64,000 nt of DNA, from positions 1 to 64,000 of the forward strand of contig CANJJI010000003.1 in assembly GCA_947474545.1 (NCBI GenBank), read 5' to 3'. The DNA is from Beijerinckiaceae bacterium. Its GTDB lineage: Bacteria; Pseudomonadota; Alphaproteobacteria; Rhizobiales; Beijerinckiaceae. Positions 51,885 to 60,469 of this stretch are shown here, piece by piece. The first letter of the stretch is position 1. Each line of letters opens with the position of its first letter. Both the position numbers and the translations under genes were made by a program. The notes under the pieces were generated by a model. The model was not told the DNA's origin. It worked only from the letters and a program-made list of their open reading frames with translations, and did not search any database.

Positions 51885-52793
51885 CTACAAACCCTTGCGC
51901 TTGCTCTGATTGATCTTTTTCCACAGGGCCATCGCAGGCTTCATTTCCAGATCCTTGCGCAGCCGCGCCGCACGTAGTTCGAAATCAATCCGCATCCGGT
52001 CGCGCACGAGGCGGATTTCGGTCTCGATCCGGTCGCGCTGGTCGAGAAACTCGTCGCGGACGCGATGGGTTCCGGCCTTGAGGCGATCTATAAACACCTT
52101 GTGCGGGCGCATCTCGCCGAGCGCCACGACCTCAACCGCTGGGCGATAACACCACACGCGCGCGGGCGGCAGGTTCATCCATACAGGCGCTGAAGCGCTG
52201 GCCTGAAACGCGACGCCGTGAGCGCTCTTGGAACGGCGCGGCACCGGCGACACCATTCCATAGGTGAACTGGATGAAATTGCCGCGAGGATCCATCAGTT
52301 CGAAAGCCTCGCGCAGCAACCCGAGTCTGTCAGCTTCCGGCCGGTTCAGCAGCGGCAGGCTGGAGACAATCGCCGCAGCCGGTTCCGCTGTTGCCAGCTC
52401 GCCAAGCGTGTCTTCAATATGATAGGCGTCGCCCTGTACGACTTTCACGCCCGGAAACTTGCGCTCCAGCATCTTGCAGAAAGCCGGATCATACTCGATC
52501 AGGATCAGCCGTTCGGGAGCAACACCGTGATCAAGCAGAGCCTGTGTCACCGGGCCGGTACCTGGCCCCAGTTCGATGACGGGCCCCGGAATGGAAATAT
52601 CGACATGCCGCGCCATAGCGCGCGCCAATGCCTTGCCTGACGGCGAAACCGCCCCGGTAGTGGTCGGATTCTCGACCCATGCCTTGAAGAAGCGCGCCTC
52701 GTCGGCAAGCATGGCAGGAAGCGATCGGCCCGGACGCCCTTGAGCGTCTTCAAGACCGTGGCGCCTGGACTTAGAATTCAAATGCGAACGCAC
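51885..52793 (-). CDS. PmtA-like SAM-dependent phospholipid N-methyltransferase with C-terminal extension
   Basis: A 302-residue methyltransferase starting with GTG behind a GAGGGGG site. Residues about 33-215 match rhizobial phosphatidylethanolamine N-methyltransferase Pmt[24 protein letters not shown] motif VIELGPGTG (72-80), [12 protein letters not shown], and SSLPLLN. PmtA is usually near 200 residues; here a charged, arginine-rich helical tail of about 80 residues ([20 protein letters not shown]) is added, probably a coiled coil or amphipathic membrane-binding helix. The role would be stepwise methylation of phosphatidylethanolamine towards phosphatidylcholine. A related rRNA or protein methyltransferase role cannot be excluded. 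Confidence 0.82.
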   Translation of the reverse strand: MRSHLNSKSRRHGLEDAQGRPGRSLPAMLADEARFFKAWVENPTTTGAVSPSGKALARAMARHVDISIPGPVIELGPGTGPVTQALLDHGVAPERLILIEYDPAFCKMLERKFPGVKVVQGDAYHIEDTLGELATAEPAAAIVSSLPLLNRPEADRLGLLREAFELMDPRGNFIQFTYGMVSPVPRRSKSAHGVAFQASASAPVWMNLPPARVWCYRPAVEVVALGEMRPHKVFIDRLKAGTHRVRDEFLDQRDRIETEIRLVRDRMRIDFELRAARLRKDLEMKPAMALWKKINQSKRKGL

Positions 52794-52837
52794 AGCGCCC
52801 CCTCATTACCCATGCTACTCACCCGATAAGGCAGAAA

Positions 52838-52866
52838 AGATAAGTTTTCGTATCAGGCCTCGTCAA
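52838..52866 (-). promoter_or_regulatory. sigma-70-like promoter for the pmtA-like gene and pyrF
   Basis: On the minus strand TTGACG (52866-52861), a 17-base spacer and TTATCT (52843-52838) match the consensus well. The predicted start point is about 40 bases upstream of the GTG at 52793. Confidence 0.55.
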
Positions 52867-52962
52867 GAAACCTTCATGGAATTGTGGTTGGCTATTTGCC
52901 AGATATCAACTCTTTAAGCAAAGATCGCACAATTTCAATCGTTTGACATGAACCTTGTGTTG

Positions 52963-54804
52963 TCATGAAAAAACGGCGCTGGCTAAAATCGCCGACAGCG
53001 CCGGATTTTCCTTTGCCCCGCCTGTTTCAAACAACGCCCGTGTATGCAGACAGGCTTTCTCCATCAGCTGGGTATGCATCTCCCAGCTCATAATGCCGAT
53101 ATCATCGCTGACGGGCGGAATGATGACCACATCACGATCATTCCCGGCAAGTTCCGTATCATGGCTCAGCGTGAGGCTGCGCATCAAGACTTCGGCAATG
53201 CCAGGCGCGTCCGGCAACGGCCTGCGGCTGAGGACGCCTGACAATGAAGAAGCGATCTGCCATCGGCCGGGCAATTCATCATAAGCCACATTGAAATACG
53301 TGGCTTTGGACAGCCGAAAAGCCGCAATCACATTGGGACCCGCGCTGATGCTGTGCATGACGCGCACAGGGACATTGTCGATAAGACAACCGTCGACAAG
53401 CATCTCGCCTTTGTCCGTATAGAAAGGCGGCAACAATCCGGGAATGGCGCTGGAAGCGCGCACCGCCTGCCACACTTTTCCAGTGCGGTGAACATGCTCT
53501 TCGCCCGTCGAAAGGTTTGTCGACAATGCAAAGAACGGCCGGTGTAAATCCTCGATATCGGTTTCGCCAAAATGCGCCCGCAAGGCGTCATCAAACGGCT
53601 GGTGATCGAACAGGCTGTAACGGGGAATCGTCAGCCGTCCCATGGCTTTTCGCGCAATAAAGATATCCCCGATGCGCGCGTCGATCTCCTCTGCATCAAG
53701 ATCATGAGCAAAGGCTGCCGCCATTGCAGCGCCAGCGCTCGTGCCCCCGAAAATATCGAAATGTACACCCCGCTCGCGAAACGCCTGGTAGATTCCCGCT
53801 TGCGCGGCGCAGGCCGCACCGCCCCCCGAGCCGACAAATCCGAGCGCATTTCCCGTCAGGAAGCGCACGAGACGAGCCGTATCCTCCGGCACTTCAGGGA
53901 CTATGTGATGATGCATCTTAACGGCGCGCGGCGCCAGCCATTGCGCCGTTCCTTGATGAACGGCAGTTTGCCCGGCATGCAAAAGCACCAGCCGTATATC
54001 GCTCTCGCCGCAATGTTCAGCTACAAATTTTTCGACCTGATTGGGTGCAAAATCGCCTGACGCAGCCGCAACGAAAAGAATGCAATCCATGACAGGCAAC
54101 AGCGTCCGGACAAGGTCGCCGTCCATCCCCCGTGTATCGAAAACGGCAAATGGCGTTTCGTCCTCTACCGCCTCGATCCAGCCGGTGACGTCATGGGGTT
54201 CTGCGATAGCCGGAGGGCAAAATCGCTGCGGCACATCGCCCGAGCGCACATATTGCGTTTTTCCAAAGCGCCTGAGCCCGGCCACCAGTGAATCTGTGAA
54301 ACGATCCGGAACTTCTGAATTTCCGGCCGCCACAATAGCGATAGTATGGGGCGGCCGGAACGCTCTTTGCACAGTCAGGCGCGGCGTCGCCTCGGCAAGC
54401 CTTTCGGCGAGCGATGTCAGGATCGCTCTGGAGAAACGCGGCGCCGAGCGCGCAAGTTCGTCCATCTGGTCGTGATCGAAAGCCAGCACGAGGCTGTCGC
54501 GCTTGGCCCTCACATTGGCCGTGCGCATGCCCCCGCGAAAGAATGCGATTTCACCGATAGGTTCGCCACGGCCGATTTCATTGATCTGGCCTGGGCGCTC
54601 GTCCACCTGAACCGCAAAGCGGCCATTGAGAACATAATAGAGCACATCAGCCGCATCGCCCTGGCGCACCAGAATTTCGCCCCGGCGCACCTCAATGAAC
54701 CGGCCAATGCGTGCGAGTTTGCGAATATCCTCCGGCGAAAGCGCACGAAATGCCTCAATGGCGGCAATCGCCTCAAGATCGGCCTGTGTAAAGTTCTGCG
54801 GCAT
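52963..54804 (-). CDS. patatin-like phospholipase with N-terminal cyclic-nucleotide-binding domain
   Basis: A 613-residue NTE-like protein. Residues about 10-130 form a cNMP-binding domain with the phosphate cassette PIGEIAFFRGGMRTA (82-96). A poorly defined middle domain (150-310) follows. The patatin domain then has the oxyanion loop GSGGGAACAA, the nucleophile Ser356 in GGTSAGAA, and the catalytic Asp471 in DGCLIDNVPV. It would hydrolyse phospholipids or lysophospholipids, possibly gated by cAMP or cGMP. It precedes the PmtA-like gene on the same strand, but a terminator within its last codons separates them. A CAGGAAAG site precedes the ATG. Confidence 0.92.
   Translation of the reverse strand: MPQNFTQADLEAIAAIEAFRALSPEDIRKLARIGRFIEVRRGEILVRQGDAADVLYYVLNGRFAVQVDERPGQINEIGRGEPIGEIAFFRGGMRTANVRAKRDSLVLAFDHDQMDELARSAPRFSRAILTSLAERLAEATPRLTVQRAFRPPHTIAIVAAGNSEVPDRFTDSLVAGLRRFGKTQYVRSGDVPQRFCPPAIAEPHDVTGWIEAVEDETPFAVFDTRGMDGDLVRTLLPVMDCILFVAAASGDFAPNQVEKFVAEHCGESDIRLVLLHAGQTAVHQGTAQWLAPRAVKMHHHIVPEVPEDTARLVRFLTGNALGFVGSGGGAACAAQAGIYQAFRERGVHFDIFGGTSAGAAMAAAFAHDLDAEEIDARIGDIFIARKAMGRLTIPRYSLFDHQPFDDALRAHFGETDIEDLHRPFFALSTNLSTGEEHVHRTGKVWQAVRASSAIPGLLPPFYTDKGEMLVDGCLIDNVPVRVMHSISAGPNVIAAFRLSKATYFNVAYDELPGRWQIASSLSGVLSRRPLPDAPGIAEVLMRSLTLSHDTELAGNDRDVVIIPPVSDDIGIMSWEMHTQLMEKACLHTRALFETGGAKENPALSAILASAVFS
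52968..53003 (-). terminator. intrinsic terminator embedded in the end of the patatin gene
   Basis: On the minus strand CGGCGCTG (53003-52996) pairs with CAGCGCCG (52981-52974) across a 14-base loop, followed by six T's (52973-52968). The hairpin and the T run lie inside the final codons; the stop codon at 52965-52963 comes just after the T-tract. Confidence 0.7.
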
Positions 54805-54878
54805 GGCAGCGCTTTCCTGGAGGAAAACTTCAACGCCGAGTGTGGCACGGTTTGCCGCCGCAGCAAATCGGGGCGCAA

Positions 54879-56009
54879 TCAGGCCATTGCCGCCAAATCT
54901 ATGCCAAGGGGGTCACGCAACGGCGGAATGTCCCGGAACCTCGGAATAACCTCTTCCGAAAACAGCTTGAGCGAGGTTTCGCAGACATGACGGGTTTCCC
55001 CCGCCCATTCGCCGAGGAAGCGCAACATCAGGTGGTTGATGCCCAGATCAGCCAATTGCTGAACGCGCTTGGCAACAGAATCCGGACTGCCCGCGATCGT
55101 GTCTTTCAGATCGCCCCCGGCGGCATATCCGTCAGCCTGGGACTGGCCAGGCTTGGGCCGGATCACCGGACCGTCGAACTTACCGTGCCGGGCCACATAA
55201 CGGCTGCGGATCGCCATCTGTTCGGCCTTGGCAATTCTCGCAAACTCCTGCGCTTCCGCGTCAGTTCTCCCAACCACGATGCTCAGCCAGTCAGTCGTAC
55301 ACCAGCGCAGGCATTCATCGACAACGTCTTGCGGGTGATTGGCCGCAGCCAAAGCGGTTCGATAAGCCAACGCCTGCGCCCGCACATCGGCGCCAAAAAC
55401 ACCCAGAAACGCCGGCCAGCCATTCTGCGCGGCCTTTATGAGCCCTGCCTCGCGGCTCGCCGTACGGATCATGATCGGGTGCCGCCGCGTGAAGGAAGCC
55501 GGCATGATCCGCCGCTTGATATGGCCGCGATGGTTGCCGACCTCAAAACTGAATTCAGGATCGCCGTAGCGGAATTTCCAGAGTTTTTGCATCACATCGA
55601 GCGTGTCTTCAGCCGCGCGGCCCGAAGCGTGATACTCTTTGTCGACACCGAGCCCTTCGGCTTCCGCGCCCTGCCAGCCGCTGCCAATGCCGAACAGCGC
55701 TTTGCCTTGCGTCAGCTGATCCAGCAGGTTCATGCTCTCCACCAACCGTACCGGATGATAGAAAGGCGCCGACAAGACGCCAAAACCGAGATAACGGTCT
55801 TTTGGAATTTGCGGCGCGATATAGGCGGCAAATTGCATGGGATTGCTGTGCCAGGGACCCCGAAAATGATGGTCCGTGTACCAGGGATTGAAGCCCAGCT
55901 CGGCGATGCGGATCGACTGCTCCGCCGCCATTCCGATGGTGCGGTGATCGTCCTCCGGCTCCTCGTAATCCGGGAAAAACATGTTCAAGGTCATCGCGGA
56001 AAAGTCCAT
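54879..56009 (-). CDS. LLM-class flavin-dependent oxidoreductase
   Basis: A 376-residue luciferase-like monooxygenase, distinct from the three others in the window. Landmarks are FNPWYTDHHF near residue 40, LSAPFYHPVRLVESMNLLDQ near 79-98, and KALFGIGSGWQGAEAEGLG. The ATG at 56009 has a GGGAGAG site, and the 31 upstream in-frame codons are not needed. It stands alone on the minus strand between the patatin gene and divergent maeB, separated from maeB by 231 bases. The upstream part of the maeB reading frame runs antisense to it and is not coding. Substrate unknown. Confidence 0.9.
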   Translation of the reverse strand: MDFSAMTLNMFFPDYEEPEDDHRTIGMAAEQSIRIAELGFNPWYTDHHFRGPWHSNPMQFAAYIAPQIPKDRYLGFGVLSAPFYHPVRLVESMNLLDQLTQGKALFGIGSGWQGAEAEGLGVDKEYHASGRAAEDTLDVMQKLWKFRYGDPEFSFEVGNHRGHIKRRIMPASFTRRHPIMIRTASREAGLIKAAQNGWPAFLGVFGADVRAQALAYRTALAAANHPQDVVDECLRWCTTDWLSIVVGRTDAEAQEFARIAKAEQMAIRSRYVARHGKFDGPVIRPKPGQSQADGYAAGGDLKDTIAGSPDSVAKRVQQLADLGINHLMLRFLGEWAGETRHVCETSLKLFSEEVIPRFRDIPPLRDPLGIDLAAMA

Positions 56010-56240
56010 ATTTCTCTCCCTTGCGGCAGGAACGGAACTAATCCGCCCCGCAGTCATTTTGTCATTGGCGACATGATAGGCAGCGGGGGGAGAACAGCGC
56101 AAGCGGATGCAATCAAAGCCGGCCGGACGCTTCCGGAGCCTGGTTCGTCCAAATCCCCCGGCAACCCCATTGCCCCACCCGGCCCTGGCCGCTTATGGTG
56201 GCCATTCGCTAAAAATACCCGCCGGGAGCAAACGCACGCC

Positions 56241-58523
56241 ATGGATGACAGCTCGAAACGCCCCAAACGCCCGACAATCACCGATCAGGAGGCGCTGCTG
56301 TTTCACTCCCGCGGGCGACCCGGCAAGATCGAAATCATTTCCTCCAAGCCCATGGCGACCCAGCGCGACCTGTCACTGGCCTATTCGCCAGGTGTCGCGG
56401 TTCCCGTATTGGAAATCGCCAAGGACCCCTCCAAGGCTTTCGATTATACTGCGCGCGGCAATATCGTTGCAGTTATTACCAACGGAACGGCGATCCTCGG
56501 CCTCGGCAATCTCGGCGCACTGGCTTCGAAGCCGGTCATGGAAGGCAAGGCGGTGCTGTTCAAGCGCTTCGCCGATATTGATTCCATCGACCTTGAAATC
56601 GACACCGAAGACCCCGATGAATTCATCAATGCGGTGAAGTTTCTCGGCCCCTCCTTTGGCGGCATCAACCTTGAGGACATCAAGGCCCCCGAATGTTTCA
56701 TCATCGAGCAGCGCCTGCGCGAACTGATGGATATTCCCGTTTTTCATGACGATCAGCACGGCACCGCGATAATCTCCGCCGCCGGCGTTCTGAACGCCAT
56801 CAAACTCACGGGCCGTGACATCAAGAATACGAAACTGGTCTGCAATGGCGCGGGCGCGGCCGGCATCGCCTGTCTCGATCTCATCAAGGCCATGGGATTC
56901 GCGCCTGAAAACGTCATTCTCTGCGACACCAAGGGTGTCATCTATCAGGGCCGCACCGATGGTATGAACCAGTGGAAATCCGCTCATGCTGCCGTCACGA
57001 AAGCGCGGACGCTTGAGGAAGCGATGGTTGGCGCGGATATTTTCTTTGGATTGTCGGTGAAGGGTGCTGTGACGCCCGAAATGGTCGCCTCGATGGCCAA
57101 GAATCCCATCATTTTCGCCATGGCCAATCCGGACCCGGAGATAACGCCAGAGGAAGCCCACGCCGTGCGTGACGACGTCATCATCGCTACCGGGCGCTCC
57201 GACTATCCCAATCAGGTCAATAACGTTCTGGGCTTTCCCTATATCTTCCGGGGCGCGCTCGATGTGCGCGCGACCACGATCAACATGGAAATGAAAGTTG
57301 CTGCCGCCCATGCATTGGCGCAACTCGCACAGGAAGACGTGCCCGATGAAGTGGCGCTTGCCTACGGCGGCGCGCGCCCGCGTTTTGGCCGCGAATACAT
57401 TATTCCCGCACCATTCGATCCTCGCCTGATCAGCATCGTCCCCGCTGCTGTCGCCAAAGCTGCCATGGATTCCGGCGTCGCCCGCAAGCCTATCGTCGAC
57501 ATGAAAGCCTATGAAGCCCAGCTTTCAGCCCGCCGCGATCCTGTGGCCGGCGCGCTGCAACGCATTTTCGATAGGGTGCGGCGCTATCCCAAGCGCGTCG
57601 TTTTTGCCGAAGGCGAGGAGGAACAGGTTATCCGAGCCGCCGTGTCCTTCGTGAACCAGGGCCTTGGCACCGCAATTCTCGTCGGCCGTGAGGAACTCGT
57701 CAAAGCCAATGCCGAGCGTGTGGGCGTCGACATAACCGGCGGCAATATCGAGATTCACAATGCGCGCCTCTCATCGCGCAATGCCACCTATGCGCAATTC
57801 CTTTATGAGAGACTGCAACGCAAGGGATACCTGCAGCGCGATTGCCAGCGCCTGATCAATCAGGACCGCAATTCCTTTGCCGCCGCCATGGTGGCCCAGG
57901 GAGATGCGGACGCCATGGTGACGGGCGTCACCCGCAATTTCTCCATCGCTCTGGAAGAAGTGCGGCGCGTGGTCGATCACAAACCGGGCCATCGCGTAAT
58001 GGGCCTCTCGCTCGTCCTCGCCAAAGGCCGTACGGTGCTTGTCGCCGATACCGCCATCGCTGAAAATCCCAATGCCCAGGATCTCGCCGATATTGCAAAG
58101 GAGGCAGCGGGAGTCGCCCGGCGGCTAGGCACCGAGCCGCGCGTCGCCCTGCTCGCCTTCTCCACCTTCGGCCATCCCGAAAGCGAACGCTCCCTGCACG
58201 TGCAGGAAGCCGTGCGGATTCTCGATGGCCAGCGCGTCGACTTCGAATACGATGGCGAAATGTCCGCTGACGTCGCGCTGAACCGCGAGGCCATGATGGC
58301 TTATCCTTTCTGCCGCCTGACCGACACCGCCAACGTACTGATCATGCCGGCGTTCCATTCGGCATCCATCTCCACGAAGATGCTGCTGGAGCTGGGCGGA
58401 GCAACTGTCATCGGCCCGATGATTGTCGGCCTCGACCGGCCCATCCAGATCGTCCCCCTCGGCGCAAAGGATTCCGATATTGTAAATATGGCCGCACTGG
58501 CAGCCTTCAATCTGGGTGGTTGA
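56241..58523 (+). CDS. maeB: NADP-dependent malic enzyme with phosphotransacetylase-like domain
   Basis: A 760-residue multi-domain malic enzyme of standard length. Residues about 1-430 are the malic enzyme: LAYSPGVAVPV with the catalytic tyrosine, FKRFADIDSID, the metal site PVFHDDQHGTAI, and the NADP fold CNGAGAAGIACLDL. Residues about 440-760 resemble phosphotransacetylase (RVVFAEGEEEQVIRAA, MVTGVTRNFSIAL, DGEMSADVALN), a domain thought to sense acetyl-CoA instead of catalysing. It decarboxylates malate to pyruvate and makes NADPH during growth on organic acids, fitting the many tricarboxylate receptors here. The ATG at 56241 is preceded by GGGAGC. Confidence 0.95.
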   Translation: MDDSSKRPKRPTITDQEALLFHSRGRPGKIEIISSKPMATQRDLSLAYSPGVAVPVLEIAKDPSKAFDYTARGNIVAVITNGTAILGLGNLGALASKPVMEGKAVLFKRFADIDSIDLEIDTEDPDEFINAVKFLGPSFGGINLEDIKAPECFIIEQRLRELMDIPVFHDDQHGTAIISAAGVLNAIKLTGRDIKNTKLVCNGAGAAGIACLDLIKAMGFAPENVILCDTKGVIYQGRTDGMNQWKSAHAAVTKARTLEEAMVGADIFFGLSVKGAVTPEMVASMAKNPIIFAMANPDPEITPEEAHAVRDDVIIATGRSDYPNQVNNVLGFPYIFRGALDVRATTINMEMKVAAAHALAQLAQEDVPDEVALAYGGARPRFGREYIIPAPFDPRLISIVPAAVAKAAMDSGVARKPIVDMKAYEAQLSARRDPVAGALQRIFDRVRRYPKRVVFAEGEEEQVIRAAVSFVNQGLGTAILVGREELVKANAERVGVDITGGNIEIHNARLSSRNATYAQFLYERLQRKGYLQRDCQRLINQDRNSFAAAMVAQGDADAMVTGVTRNFSIALEEVRRVVDHKPGHRVMGLSLVLAKGRTVLVADTAIAENPNAQDLADIAKEAAGVARRLGTEPRVALLAFSTFGHPESERSLHVQEAVRILDGQRVDFEYDGEMSADVALNREAMMAYPFCRLTDTANVLIMPAFHSASISTKMLLELGGATVIGPMIVGLDRPIQIVPLGAKDSDIVNMAALAAFNLGG

Positions 58524-58552
58524 TCGCCTCCAGATTGGCAAAGATTGAGCGG

Positions 58553-58592
58553 GCTTCAACTCTTTCTCAATGCGGAAAGGCTAGGTTGAAGC
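58553..58592 (+). other. hairpin in the maeB-histidine kinase gap
   Basis: GCTTCAAC (58553-58560) and GTTGAAGC (58585-58592) form a perfect 8-bp stem, with a nested CTTTC/GAAAG stem (58562-58566, 58575-58579). There is no T-tract after it. It may stabilise the maeB mRNA end or act in the leader of the kinase gene 32 bases downstream. Confidence 0.4.
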
Positions 58593-58624
58593 ACCGGTGA
58601 AGGCCGGCAAGTCCGGACAACACC

Positions 58625-60382
58625 ATGAATCTGTATCTTGTACTCGGCTCAACCCTCGCCTTGCCGGCGGTATTTCTGGCGGGTTGGGCCTTGCGCGCGC
58701 GTAAATCTGCGCAGGCGCCGGCCCATTTAATTTCGGCCCTGCAGCAGGAGGTGGAATCCCTGCGGGACGAAATCTGGGAATTGAAAGGCGCGGCTGCAGA
58801 ACGCGACAAGGCAGAAGCTGCCAACGAAGCAAAATCCAGATTTCTGGCAACCGTCAGCCATGAAATGCGCACGCCGCTCAACGGCATCCTCGGCATGGCT
58901 GATCTCATGCGCGGTGCGAACCTCACTGCCGAACAGAGTTATTATCTTGAAATGATCCGCGCCTCCGGCGGCGCGCTGGCCTCGTTGATAGAAGAAGTGC
59001 TGGACTTCTCACGCATCGAAGCTGGAAAGCTCGAACTGACCGACGCGCCTTTCGAAGTGACGGCACTGGTCGAACGCGTGGTCGAATTGCTCGCCCCGCG
59101 CGCACAGGGCAAGGGGCTGGAAATCGCATCCTCCATCGCCGCAGATGTACCACCATTGTTGACCGGCGACGCCGCCCGCCTCCAGCAAGTCCTGATCAAT
59201 CTGACGGGCAATGCGGTCAAGTTCACGCAAAAAGGCGGCGTCGGATTGCGCGTGACCCGAACCCCAGCTGGAACCATCCACTTTGCCATATCCGACACCG
59301 GCCCCGGCATTCCACCGGACCGGCAGGAAGCCATCTTCATGGCTTTCGAACAGGCCGACGGCTCATCGACCAGCCAGCACGAGGGAACCGGTCTGGGACT
59401 CGCGATTTCCCGCCGTATCGCAGAGCTGATGGGGGGCCAATTAAGGCTCGACCATTCTGACGCCAATGGCTCGATGTTCGTCTTTGAAATGCCCTTGACC
59501 GCTGCACCAAACGCCAGAAAAGCGCCCGACAAACCCGGCCTGGGCGGCCGCAGGGTTCTGGTTGTGGCCAATTCACCCTTCGAAGGACCCTGGCTCGGTG
59601 AACGTCTTGCAGGCTCGGGGGCGAGCGTCACCCGGGCCCAGGGAGAAAACGAGGCGATAGAAGCACTGGAAAGCGGCAAGCCATTCGATATCGTGATCGT
59701 CGATTGCGCTTTGGGCGAAGAAGCGACACGCCGCCTCTCCAAGGCCACACGCGCCTCCCGCGCGGGCCGTAGCCTCGTGCTGTTCTCCCCCTTCGAACGG
59801 CGTGCCTTCGGTCAACAATCCCTGCAGGAATTTGATGGTTGGCTGGTCAAGCCGGTGCGCACAGGTTCGCTCATCGCCAGACTGACCGACGCTTTTGCTC
59901 CGCCGCAGGCGACCGCGATTTCGACCTTCGACGATTACAAGCCCGCTGACGGCCTGAACGTGCTTTTGGCCGAAGACAACGAGATCAATGCGCTGATTGC
60001 CACCAAACATCTCGAGAAACTTGGCGCCATCATCACCCGCGCGCATGACGGCCAGGAGGCTCTGCAACTCTGGCTGGAGTCACGGCAGGGACATAGATCC
60101 GCCTTCGATGTGTTGCTGCTCGACATCCGCATGCCCGGCCTCGACGGTACCGAAGTGGCACGCCGCGTACGCGCCGCCGAATCCGAAGCCGGCCACCCGC
60201 CCGTACGCATGATTGCATTGACAGCCAACGCCTTCGATGAAGATCGCCGGGCGTGTCTTGCTGCCGGCATCGACGAATTTGTGACCAAACCTGTTGATAT
60301 TGCAAAACTGGCGCAGGTGCTGAACCGCAATCAAGCCCAAGGCGAAGAACAGTCTTTGCGCTCCGCCCGGCCAGCTACATGA
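58625..60382 (+). CDS. hybrid sensor histidine kinase/response regulator
   Basis: A 585-residue hybrid kinase. One N-terminal membrane segment (LYLVLGSTLALPAVFLAGWA) is followed by a coiled coil (35-70) with no evident sensor domain. The HisKA domain has FLATVSHEMRTPLNG (His79). The ATPase has NLTGNAVKFT, DTGPGIP and GTGLGLAI. The first receiver (308-425) keeps Asp360 and a C-terminal KP, but its acidic pair is replaced by AN, so it is probably not phosphorylated. The second receiver (444-575) is intact, with Glu450-Asp451, Asp500, Thr533 and Lys555. No output domain or cognate regulator gene is adjacent. Confidence 0.94.
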   Translation: MNLYLVLGSTLALPAVFLAGWALRARKSAQAPAHLISALQQEVESLRDEIWELKGAAAERDKAEAANEAKSRFLATVSHEMRTPLNGILGMADLMRGANLTAEQSYYLEMIRASGGALASLIEEVLDFSRIEAGKLELTDAPFEVTALVERVVELLAPRAQGKGLEIASSIAADVPPLLTGDAARLQQVLINLTGNAVKFTQKGGVGLRVTRTPAGTIHFAISDTGPGIPPDRQEAIFMAFEQADGSSTSQHEGTGLGLAISRRIAELMGGQLRLDHSDANGSMFVFEMPLTAAPNARKAPDKPGLGGRRVLVVANSPFEGPWLGERLAGSGASVTRAQGENEAIEALESGKPFDIVIVDCALGEEATRRLSKATRASRAGRSLVLFSPFERRAFGQQSLQEFDGWLVKPVRTGSLIARLTDAFAPPQATAISTFDDYKPADGLNVLLAEDNEINALIATKHLEKLGAIITRAHDGQEALQLWLESRQGHRSAFDVLLLDIRMPGLDGTEVARRVRAAESEAGHPPVRMIALTANAFDEDRRACLAAGIDEFVTKPVDIAKLAQVLNRNQAQGEEQSLRSARPAT

Positions 60383-60469
60383 AATGTCTGTGGCTCGAAG
60401 ATCGATTTTGCGCGATCGCAATATTGGCGTCATAATTGTTTCGAATCTTCATGTTTGGTAGCCGGTACA

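Noticed and set aside
54840-56240. A 467-codon open extension at the 5' side of the maeB reading frame, antisense to the LLM gene.
   Set aside because: It carries no malic-enzyme sequence and starts inside the patatin leader. The ATG at 56241 gives the normal MaeB length, and the antisense LLM gene has clear family motifs and a ribosome site.
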